Positions 8,971-15,938 of a DNA stretch of 64,000 nucleotides are shown piece after piece. Under the pieces are notes generated by a model. That model was not told where the DNA came from, did not search any database, and worked only from the letters and a program-made list of their open reading frames with translations. Source of the stretch: Pseudomonadota bacterium (GTDB lineage Bacteria > Pseudomonadota > Gammaproteobacteria > Burkholderiales > Methylophilaceae); contig JAGVMP010000001.1 in assembly GCA_020053735.1 (NCBI GenBank), positions 1 through 64,000 on the forward strand, written 5' to 3'. Made by a program: the position numbers and the translations under genes. Positions within the stretch are counted from its first letter, which is position 1, and every line of letters begins with the position of its first letter.

Positions 8971-10770
8971 TTAATGCAATGCATCATAGATAATTTGTGC
9001 GAGACTATTGCTTACGCCATCAACTTCTGCAATTTCATCCATACTAGCACTTTTTATACCCTCTAATCCACCAAAGCGCGTCAATAGTGCTTTGCGGCGT
9101 TTAGCGCCCACGCCTGCAATATCTTCCAGGCTAGAAGTAATGCGTGCTTTAGCACGTTTAGCACGATGCCCTGTAATGGCAAATCGGTGCGCTTCATCAC
9201 GAATTTGTTGCAGTAAATGCAAGCCAATATTATCAGTGGGCAAATTGACCATCTCACCAGTTTCGCTAAAAATCATCGTTTCTAAGCCTGGCTTTCGATT
9301 TTCGCCTTTGGCAATGCCAATTAGCAAGATATCTTCCAACCCCACTTCTTGCATCACCTCAATCGCCACGCCCAGCTGACCCTTTCCGCCGTCGATAAAC
9401 ACCAAATCTGGCCTTTTACCCTCACCTGCCGCTACTTTTTTATAACGTCTGGTCAGCACATCGCGCATGGCCGCATAATCATCACCAGGGGTTATGCCAG
9501 TGATGTTATAACGCCGATATTCGCCGTTTTGCAAATCGCCCTTATCAAACACCACACAGCTCGCCACCGTCGCCTCGCCCATGGTGTGGCTAATATCAAA
9601 GCACTCCATACGTTCGATATTGTCGGGCAAACGCAAAGCTTCACGCAACGCCAGCAATCGCGCTGCTTGATTACTGGATGTTTGCTGCTGCTGGGTTAGT
9701 GCCAACTCTGCATTGGTTTGTGCCATTTTTAGCCAAACTTTTTTATCTCCAATGATGTTGGTTTGAATGCGCACTTTTCTACTCGCCTGCTCGCTTAGTG
9801 CTTGCTCAAAGTCTTTAGCTTCAAACTCCACCCCGCACACAATGAGTGGCGGCGTATTTTGTGCAACATAATGCTGTGTTAAAAAAGCTTCTATCGTTTC
9901 TGCCATTTCGGCGTCTTGACTGTTTTTTGGAAAATAACTTTTATCGCCCAAATGGCGGCCACCACGTATCATCACCAAGTTAATGCAACTGCCGCCTTTA
10001 TTAATTGCTAAGGCAATCACATCAGCGTCATTCACACTAAAGTCGCTCACAAACTGCTTGGCTTGTACTTGGCGCAACGCCTGCATACGGTCGCGAAACA
10101 CCACCGCAGCCTCATACTCTTGATTCGCTGCTGCTGTGTTCATTTTATCGCCGAGCACATTGAGCACTTCGTTGGTTTTACCTGCTAAAAACATCGCGGC
10201 GTGATGCACATCATGCGCGTAATTTTCAGGCGAAATGTAGCCCACACAAGGCGCAGTACAGCGCGCAATTTGATACTGCAAACACGGCCGGCTACGGTTT
10301 GCAAACACTGTATTCTCACAAGTACGCAGCTTAAATACCTTTTGCATCAATTGAATACTTTCACGTACTGCAACTGAGTTGGGGAAAGGGCCAAAATACT
10401 GATTGTGCTTTTTTTGAGCACCTCTGTGAAACGCCAAGCGCGGAAATTGATCACCGGTGAGCGCAATATAAGGGTACGATTTATCATCGCGAAACAACAC
10501 GTTGTAGCGCGGCATGATGCTTTTGATAAGATTGTTCTCTAGCAACAAGGCCTCCGCCTCACTCCGCGTAACGGTGGTCTCAATCTTGACAATTTGCGAC
10601 ACCATCATTTTGGTGCGCGGACTTATTAAGTTCTTATTAAAGTAGCTAGAAACCCGCTTTTTAATATCTTTGGCTTTACCCACATAAATCACCACCTCTT
10701 CCGCATTCATCATGCGATACACACCTGGCAGATTAGGCAGAGTTTTTAAGATGGGTTTTGGGTCAAACAT
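8971..10770 (-). CDS. uvrC: Excinuclease ABC subunit C
   Basis: Nucleotide excision repair nuclease making both incisions around a UvrAB-marked lesion. 599 residues: GIY-YIG domain at the N-terminus (NLPGVYRMMN ... VVIYVGKAKDIKKRV), UVR UvrB-binding motif (about 203-238), RNase H-like nuclease domain (MECFDISHTMGE, VFIDGGKGQL) and C-terminal helix-hairpin-helix repeats (DIAGVGAKRRKALL). Its first codons overlap by 25 bp the 3' end of the small upstream gene at 10746-11069, so uvrC is probably co-transcribed and perhaps translationally coupled with the DpnI-like cassette. Confidence 0.97.
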   Translation of the reverse strand: MFDPKPILKTLPNLPGVYRMMNAEEVVIYVGKAKDIKKRVSSYFNKNLISPRTKMMVSQIVKIETTVTRSEAEALLLENNLIKSIMPRYNVLFRDDKSYPYIALTGDQFPRLAFHRGAQKKHNQYFGPFPNSVAVRESIQLMQKVFKLRTCENTVFANRSRPCLQYQIARCTAPCVGYISPENYAHDVHHAAMFLAGKTNEVLNVLGDKMNTAAANQEYEAAVVFRDRMQALRQVQAKQFVSDFSVNDADVIALAINKGGSCINLVMIRGGRHLGDKSYFPKNSQDAEMAETIEAFLTQHYVAQNTPPLIVCGVEFEAKDFEQALSEQASRKVRIQTNIIGDKKVWLKMAQTNAELALTQQQQTSSNQAARLLALREALRLPDNIERMECFDISHTMGEATVASCVVFDKGDLQNGEYRRYNITGITPGDDYAAMRDVLTRRYKKVAAGEGKRPDLVFIDGGKGQLGVAIEVMQEVGLEDILLIGIAKGENRKPGLETMIFSETGEMVNLPTDNIGLHLLQQIRDEAHRFAITGHRAKRAKARITSSLEDIAGVGAKRRKALLTRFGGLEGIKSASMDEIAEVDGVSNSLAQIIYDALH

Positions 10771-11069
10771 AAATATTCATCAACATGATACTCAATGGCG
10801 TTTGCTGCATAGTTCAGGTCTATGTCACTGGCAGCATTACTTAATAACTCAACTGCTTCATCATGTCTGAGAATAACATGCTCGGACAATGCCTTTTTGT
10901 AAACCTCATCAAGATAAATCGCTGAAGTCGTCATTGCAACCTCAAACTCTTTCAAGCAACTCAACAGCCTATGCTTTAAATCATCTTCTGGTAACTTTGG
11001 CAACGTCTCCGTTACTAACCTCAGAAGCTGTTCAACAAGTATGGTTTGAGGAAGATAGTTAATAGCCAT
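10746..11069 (-). CDS. Small unknown protein between DpnI-like nuclease and uvrC
   Basis: A 107-residue protein from the ATG at 11069 (a GTG at 11081 would add four residues, overlapping the upstream gene). The ATG is preferred because it follows the upstream stop after one base and has GGGGA eight bases before it. The protein is acidic and predicted mostly helical, without signal peptide or membrane helix, and I do not recognise the family. It does not look like DpnD, the protein of unknown function encoded beside DpnI in streptococci. It is tightly sandwiched: stop-to-start gap of one base with the nuclease gene and 25-bp overlap with uvrC. A role linked to the nuclease is suggested by position only. 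Confidence 0.7.
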   Translation of the reverse strand: MAINYLPQTILVEQLLRLVTETLPKLPEDDLKHRLLSCLKEFEVAMTTSAIYLDEVYKKALSEHVILRHDEAVELLSNAASDIDLNYAANAIEYHVDEYLCLTQNPS

Positions 11070-11070
11070 T

Positions 11071-11841
11071 TTAGTCCCCACTAAGTTTATATAAGCCTGG
11101 TCTTACAAAATCGATATACCCTTTATCTCGCAAGAATTGTAATTGCTGCCGAATTTTATCCTTAACATGATGATTATTTGGATGATTTAACGATAACTCG
11201 CTTTCAAACTCATACATTTTCTTTAAGCTAAAACTATCCGCTTTCAATCGCTCAATGCATCTAATAATATCAAGCATCCACCCTCTACTTTCGGAATTTT
11301 TTTCGCTAGCTATAAACGCTGTTTTAGCCCATATTTTCTGCACTTTTGAAGTTTTAGCTATTTGATACTCATCAATCATACTAACTTTTCCAGCTTCAGG
11401 TATTTGACTAATAATAATGTTACAACCTACCCAGCCAGCTCTTATGGCGTTGTCAGACAGAGGTTTTCGCCTTTCAATAAGACTTGGCTGAAGAAAGTAT
11501 GAAGGTACAGCGATGAGATTTCTAACTTTAAAATCTGCCGAATAATTTAAAAAGAAGAAATGAGGACTATTTGAGTCTGTCAGCCTATCTATCATAGCGG
11601 AATATGCACCATCACTGATTTTTTGACCAAAAATGCCTTTTTTACTCTTTAATTCAAACTGATTAGTACAATTTGAACAAACAAAGTCTAAAACTCGAGA
11701 GTTGGCTTTTGCTTGACTTAATAATGACAGGCAAGATGGGCAGTAACTTTCACTTGCCAGCCAATTTTCGGTCAATATCTTTGCTACCTGAGATTGACTA
11801 GTGTATCCATGAGCCAAACTCAGATTCATCTGCAGATTCAT
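11071..11841 (-). CDS. dpnC: DpnI-like methyl-directed restriction endonuclease
   Basis: DpnI (254 residues in Streptococcus pneumoniae) cuts GATC only when adenine is methylated; this 256-residue protein aligns with it from end to end. The PD-(D/E)xK core is intact: Asp52, then Glu63 and Lys65 in FELKSKKG, matching DpnI Asp53, Glu64 and Lys66. The zinc-binding cysteines are Cys34, Cys37, Cys55 and Cys58. Other shared blocks are RKPLSDNAIRAGWVGCNI and the winged-helix C-terminus with VKDKIRQQLQFLRDKGYI, which reads the methylated site. No DNA methyltransferase lies beside it, as expected for a methyl-dependent enzyme. Host DNA must then lack Dam methylation. The cassette interrupts the gap upstream of uvrC, suggesting horizontal acquisition. 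Confidence 0.93.
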   Translation of the reverse strand: MNLQMNLSLAHGYTSQSQVAKILTENWLASESYCPSCLSLLSQAKANSRVLDFVCSNCTNQFELKSKKGIFGQKISDGAYSAMIDRLTDSNSPHFFFLNYSADFKVRNLIAVPSYFLQPSLIERRKPLSDNAIRAGWVGCNIIISQIPEAGKVSMIDEYQIAKTSKVQKIWAKTAFIASEKNSESRGWMLDIIRCIERLKADSFSLKKMYEFESELSLNHPNNHHVKDKIRQQLQFLRDKGYIDFVRPGLYKLSGD

Positions 11842-11861
11842 AAATTTACTTGATATCTAAA

Positions 11862-12041
11862 TCAACCCAACAAGCTACCACCTATCGCCCAATCTTCCAT
11901 TTTCACTTCTTCAAACACAATGTAGGTATAGCTGGGTGGTTTATGCGCGTGTTTTTGCAGGGTTTCGGTGATTTCTTTGGCGATTTCTTTCTTCTGTTGT
12001 TTGGTAATACTTCCAGCAAGTTTTACATTGACATAGGGCAT
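11862..12041 (-). CDS. 4-oxalocrotonate tautomerase family protein
   Basis: A 59-residue protein starting MPYVNVKLAG; after Met removal Pro1 would be the catalytic base, as in 4-oxalocrotonate tautomerase and DmpI-type enzymes. The pattern ITKQQKKEIAKEITETL and YIVFEEVKMEDWAIGG is typical of the family, whose short subunits assemble into hexamers. GGAG precedes the ATG by seven bases. The plus-strand frame across the same region is a shadow. The natural substrate is not clear: many such small tautomerases lie outside aromatic pathways, as here. Confidence 0.9.
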   Translation of the reverse strand: MPYVNVKLAGSITKQQKKEIAKEITETLQKHAHKPPSYTYIVFEEVKMEDWAIGGSLLG

Positions 12042-12091
12042 TTGATTTCTCCTTTAAGTGAAGTGATTAAAAACTGAATCATTAAAACACA

Positions 12092-12130
12092 TGCTCTGCG
12101 AGGCAATATACATAAGGGCTACAGGCGTGC
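12092..12130 (+). repeat. REP-like palindromic element, copy A (degenerate)
   Basis: TGCTCTGCGAGGC, spacer AATATACATAAG, then GGCTACAGGCGTGC. It matches the reverse complement of copy D (46147-46184) at most positions, including the asymmetric core AATATNCATAAGG, although its own arms have lost much of their pairing. It lies downstream of the cation exporter gene. Confidence 0.7.
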
Positions 12131-12171
12131 TATTTTCTCTCGCACTTGAATACCTTATTTTTAAAGGTTTA

Positions 12172-12840
12172 TTAGCCATTTTTGTAAGATTGCCAAATTT
12201 CTATTGTGAGCTTGATGGTGACGAACAAAAGCAGTAGCGAGATAAAAATAGATAGTATCGGGTCGGCTTGTAGCCAACCAGTAAAATAAATGACAGCACC
12301 TGCCAACAGCGCCGCAACTGACCCCAACAAATCGCCTAACACGTGTAAATAGGCTGCGCGCTTGTTATGGTCATTCGCATCAGCTTTTGCATGGCGATGG
12401 CCATCGTCATGCGCATCACTGCCTAACATCATTCTTGCAACTATTAAGTTGATGACTAACCCACCAAATGCAATCAACATAACGTAGCCGCCTGTGACAG
12501 GTTGCGGGTTATTAAAGCGCTGCAAAGCTTCGAAAATAATATAGACCACGACCGCCAGCATCAACAAGGAATTGACAGCCGAGGCAACAATTTCTAAATG
12601 GCTTTGTCCGCTGGCATGTTTGTGTGTGTTGGGTTTGGCTGATAAATGCGCAGCGAACCAAGCCAAACCTAGTGCGAAGGCATCAGAGAACATATGCCAA
12701 GCATCGCTTATCAAGGCAAGCGAGTTAGTCCAAATGCCACCTAAAAGCTCGATGACGGCAAAAATTAAGATTAGCAAGAAAGGAATTGCGTAGGTGTTAC
12801 CAACTTTGGTCTCGTGCTGATATTGATGTGGTTCATTCAT
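12172..12840 (-). CDS. Cation diffusion facilitator (CDF) exporter, short form
   Basis: Proton-coupled efflux of Zn2+/Co2+-like divalent cations across the inner membrane. From the ATG at 12840 the protein has 222 residues with six predicted TM helices. Metal-site motifs are seen in TM2 (SDAWHMFSD) and TM5 (HVLGDLLGS), and a His/Asp-rich loop (DAHDDGHRHAKADANDH) lies between TM4 and TM5. The C-terminal cytoplasmic dimerisation domain of typical CDF proteins (about 80-90 residues) is missing; the protein ends after TM6. The frame is open further upstream to 12945, but that part overlaps the terminator of the preceding gene and is an unlikely start. Confidence 0.85.
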   Translation of the reverse strand: MNEPHQYQHETKVGNTYAIPFLLILIFAVIELLGGIWTNSLALISDAWHMFSDAFALGLAWFAAHLSAKPNTHKHASGQSHLEIVASAVNSLLMLAVVVYIIFEALQRFNNPQPVTGGYVMLIAFGGLVINLIVARMMLGSDAHDDGHRHAKADANDHNKRAAYLHVLGDLLGSVAALLAGAVIYFTGWLQADPILSIFISLLLLFVTIKLTIEIWQSYKNG

Positions 12841-12906
12841 AAGCTTGATGCTAGCCCTAAGTGGCGATAAAAACAATGTGCCAATAAAGACAACAAGCAA
12901 AACAAT

Positions 12907-12934
12907 AAAAAAGCACGCTAATGCGTGCTTTTTT
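12907..12934 (-). terminator. Rho-independent terminator after the EF-hand gene
   Basis: GCACGC (12913-12918), loop TAAT, GCGTGC (12923-12928), flanked by A6 and T6, so it can act on both strands. It lies 29 bp beyond the stop codon of the EF-hand gene at 12963. Confidence 0.88.
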
Positions 12935-12962
12935 AACCAAGCCAATTTGATGGTGCTGCGGC

Positions 12963-13229
12963 TTATTCAGCTTTTTGTTTGCGTTTTTCGCGCATGGCAA
13001 GCATTTTATCTTTTTGTGCTTGCTTTTCAGTAGCATCAATAAAGCCGTCACCATTGTTATCCATTTTTTTAAATTGACGCTCGTGGGCTGCTTCCTTAGA
13101 AGCACGATATTCGTTATAACTCACCTTGCCATCGCCGTCAGTGTCTAGTTTCATTTTTTCTTCGGCGAGTGAAAAAGGTGCAGCACCCATAAAACAAAAG
13201 GCAAATAAAACGGTTAATTTATTTTTCAT
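12963..13229 (-). CDS. Secreted EF-hand calcium-binding protein
   Basis: 88 residues. An N-terminal signal peptide (about 1-22, ending SLA) is followed by two canonical EF-hand loops: Asp29-Glu40 (DTDGDGKVSYNE) and Asp57-Glu68 (DNNGDGFIDATE), then a Lys/Arg-rich helix. Probably a periplasmic Ca2+-binding protein. The role is unknown; it is monocistronic with its own terminator. Small secreted EF-hand proteins of this kind are common in methylotrophic betaproteobacteria. Confidence 0.85.
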   Translation of the reverse strand: MKNKLTVLFAFCFMGAAPFSLAEEKMKLDTDGDGKVSYNEYRASKEAAHERQFKKMDNNGDGFIDATEKQAQKDKMLAMREKRKQKAE

Positions 13230-13332
13230 TTATGCTCCATTTTAATTAAACAAACAGTTATAAGGTCAATACCACAATGCATACAGCCAAAGTAGCTGGG
13301 CTATAATACCGCATGTTCAGCTGTTTATTACT

Positions 13333-14178
13333 ATGTTAAGTTATCGCCACGCCTTTCATGCAGGCAACCATGCCGATGTGTTGAAACACACAATTTTTAG
13401 CCTTGTGTTGGATTATTTTAATCAAAAAGACAAGCCATATTGGGTAATTGATACGCATGCAGGTGCAGGTATGTACGCATTAAAAAGTGAGTTTTCGCAA
13501 AAGAATGCCGAATTTGAAAACGGTATTGCTAGACTGCTGATGACGAGAAATTTACCAGACACACTAGATGATTTTGTAAAAATTGTAAAAAAATACAATG
13601 AGAACAATGCATTAATGTTTTACCCTGGCTCGCCAAAAATTGCTGAAGCACTGATGCGTAGCGATGACAAGCTGCGTCTATTTGAGTTACATCCAAGCGA
13701 CTGCAAATTGTTGATAGAAAACTTTAAGGGTAAAACCAGACAAAGCAAAATCGTCCAACAGGATGGTTTTGCAGGCATTAAAGCCTGTCTGCCGCCACCG
13801 ACTAAGCGTGGGTTAGTGCTGATAGATCCACCTTACGAGCTGAAAGGCGACTACCAACGTGTAGTGGATTGTATTAAGGACAGCCTGAGTCGCTTTGCCA
13901 CAGGCACTTATCTCATTTGGTATCCACTGTTGCAGCGCACGGAACCACTTGCTATGGTAGAGGCTCTTAGAAAGTTGCAACCCAATAATTGGCTAGATGT
14001 GAGTCTAAGTATTGAAGCGCCGAATGCGGATGGGTTTGGTATGTTTGGCAGCGGCATGTTGATTATCAACCCACCATGGGCGTTGCCAAAAATATTAGCA
14101 GAAGCGATGCCAATTTTACGTGATACGCTAGCAATGGATAACAATGCTCACTTTACGCTATCACACAACATCAGTTAA
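13333..14178 (+). CDS. rlmJ: 23S rRNA (adenine2030-N6)-methyltransferase
   Basis: Methylates A2030 of 23S rRNA using SAM. 281 residues, the usual length. The N-terminal signature MLSYRHAFHAGNHADVLKH, the SAM-binding stretch VIDTHAGAGMY and the catalytic N6-adenine motif IDPPYE (within VLIDPPYELKGDY) are all present. The ATG fits the conserved N-terminus of the family exactly. Confidence 0.95.
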   Translation: MLSYRHAFHAGNHADVLKHTIFSLVLDYFNQKDKPYWVIDTHAGAGMYALKSEFSQKNAEFENGIARLLMTRNLPDTLDDFVKIVKKYNENNALMFYPGSPKIAEALMRSDDKLRLFELHPSDCKLLIENFKGKTRQSKIVQQDGFAGIKACLPPPTKRGLVLIDPPYELKGDYQRVVDCIKDSLSRFATGTYLIWYPLLQRTEPLAMVEALRKLQPNNWLDVSLSIEAPNADGFGMFGSGMLIINPPWALPKILAEAMPILRDTLAMDNNAHFTLSHNIS

Positions 14179-14249
14179 TACCTAAATATCAGTTAAAATA
14201 GCGCAGTCAAAATTAACCAAATAATTTAACCCAGAAAGCTAACACAACG

Positions 14250-14792
14250 ATGAGTCCCGCACAAAAACCTAGTAAAAACGAATACCGTCAAGGTAACGTG
14301 ATGACCAATATTTTATTCGGTAGCCGCTGGCTGCAATTACCCCTATATTTGGGTTTAATTGTCGCACAAGCAGTCTATGTATTTCATTTTGGGGTTGAGC
14401 TAGTTCACTTAGTAGAAAAAGTGCCCAACCTTAAAGAAGCCGATATCATGTTGATTGTATTGGGTTTAATTGACGTAGTGATGATTTCAAATCTACTGAT
14501 TATGGTGATTGTGGGCGGTTATGAAACGTTTGTATCGCGCTTAAATTTGGCGGGCCACCCGGATGAACCTGACTGGCTATCGCATGTTAATGCCAATCTG
14601 CTCAAAGTAAAACTGGCTACAGCAATTATCGGTATTTCATCGATTCATTTGCTTAAAACGTTTATTAACGCCGAAAACTTAACCGACAAAGTGTTGCTGT
14701 GGCAAACAGTGATTCACATGACATTTGTGTTGTCTGCCGTTGCCATCGCCTATATTGATAAACTCATGTCACACAATGATGCTAAACATTAA
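14250..14792 (+). CDS. UPF0114 (YqhA) family inner-membrane protein
   Basis: 180 residues with about four TM helices (LPLYLGLIVAQAVYV; IMLIVLGLIDVVMISNLLIMVIVGGYE; TAIIGISSIHLL; WQTVIHMTFVLSAVAIAYI). The family signature around GGYETFVSRL is present. The function is unknown. A second possible ATG at 14301 has a nearby AAGGT; the upstream start is kept because related proteins carry a similar N-terminal extension, but this is not settled. Confidence 0.85.
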   Translation: MSPAQKPSKNEYRQGNVMTNILFGSRWLQLPLYLGLIVAQAVYVFHFGVELVHLVEKVPNLKEADIMLIVLGLIDVVMISNLLIMVIVGGYETFVSRLNLAGHPDEPDWLSHVNANLLKVKLATAIIGISSIHLLKTFINAENLTDKVLLWQTVIHMTFVLSAVAIAYIDKLMSHNDAKH

Positions 14793-14807
14793 TCACTTTG
14801 GCATTCA

Positions 14808-15914
14808 TTAATAACTTTGCATAACGCGGTGAGGGGCGGTTAGCCCCTCTTTAGCGCTGGAATTACTCACTGTGAATTTATGCACCGCGATGGTTTTTTC
14901 ATTTTCAGTTTTAATGATGACGCGCCAATCACCAACAATTGGATTGCTTTTGTAGGTATAACCTCTAAAGCCGTTATAACGACCGCCACTGACGGTAAAA
15001 CTTGCACGCGATTGTAGAATCCAGCCTTGTTTGGTATGTAGTTGCCAATCATGGAACAGTTTGGTTTTTAAGCCAGCTGGCGCAAAAATGGTTGAGAAAC
15101 AATAAATACGTTCCCCGCTTTGCACCTCCAAATCATTACTGGTTTTACGCCAAAACACCCACCAAGGCGATTGTTGCTGGCTTAGCTGATACTTTCCATT
15201 CACTTTATCTATGGCATATGCCATGGCAATATCACGTTTGACTAGTGGCACTGGCGGAATCATATCGACCGCATAAGCCAGCATGAGCAAGCCCGCAATC
15301 ACCGAAACCGGCCAAATACTACCTAAGTGATTCGGCGTCTTTCTGTATAGCCAATAAGCCAGCATGGCGCCTAATAGCGTGCTTAAGTAAAACCAAATAC
15401 TGAGTACGCTACCCAGCAAAAACGGCAAGGCAAAATTGAACAGCAACATGGCGCATAAGCCAAACTGTGCCCAACTCACCGTAAAGCGCCTGTATTGGTC
15501 TTCTAGAAACTCATTCGCTACCAGTAGGCTAGCTAGCAACAAAGACATTAACCAAGCTAACCAGTGGCTAGAACTTTTAAAATATAAAATAAATAGTGCG
15601 CTTAATAAGCTGCCAAATAAGAACTGCAGTAAAAAATATGGCCAGCGGGAAGTGATGATTGCGTATAAGCGTGAAGGCGCTTTAATTTTATCTTGGGCAT
15701 CATCCGCTAAAATAAAGCTTGGGCGACTGGTAACAAAAAGAATCAAGCCAGCACCTAACAAATAGCCCGCAAAAATGATTAAATCAGATGCTGCCACATT
15801 GCGGCCAATGGTGAGCGCGTCCCAAATAAAGCCAGCAAAAAAGAAAACCGCTGGTAGATAACTGGCCACATTTTTCAATGTGGCTTTTGATGCTTGTTTA
15901 ACGCTTTCTAGCAA
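14808..15914 (-). CDS. DUF2914 domain membrane protein
   Basis: 368 residues. The N-terminal two thirds hold about seven TM helices with an FILAD-containing loop; the C-terminal ~120 residues form a soluble DUF2914-type domain (ERIYCFSTIFAPAGLKTKLFHDW, SGGRYNGFRGYTYKSN, GDWRVIIKTE). A GC-rich hairpin lies in the last codons at 14831-14849. The function is unknown. Convergent with the yqhA-like gene (15 bp gap). Confidence 0.8.
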   Translation of the reverse strand: MLESVKQASKATLKNVASYLPAVFFFAGFIWDALTIGRNVAASDLIIFAGYLLGAGLILFVTSRPSFILADDAQDKIKAPSRLYAIITSRWPYFLLQFLFGSLLSALFILYFKSSSHWLAWLMSLLLASLLVANEFLEDQYRRFTVSWAQFGLCAMLLFNFALPFLLGSVLSIWFYLSTLLGAMLAYWLYRKTPNHLGSIWPVSVIAGLLMLAYAVDMIPPVPLVKRDIAMAYAIDKVNGKYQLSQQQSPWWVFWRKTSNDLEVQSGERIYCFSTIFAPAGLKTKLFHDWQLHTKQGWILQSRASFTVSGGRYNGFRGYTYKSNPIVGDWRVIIKTENEKTIAVHKFTVSNSSAKEGLTAPHRVMQSY

Positions 15915-15938
15915 GTTAAGTGCAGCTTAAATAGCGAC

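Noticed and set aside
11850-12077. 75-codon plus-strand frame
   Set aside because: Shadow of the minus-strand tautomerase gene, which has Pro1, the family pattern and GGAG.
14831-14849. GAGGGGC/GCCCCTC hairpin as a terminator
   Set aside because: Lies inside the last codons of the DUF2914 gene and has only a very short T run; left as a possible bidirectional structure.
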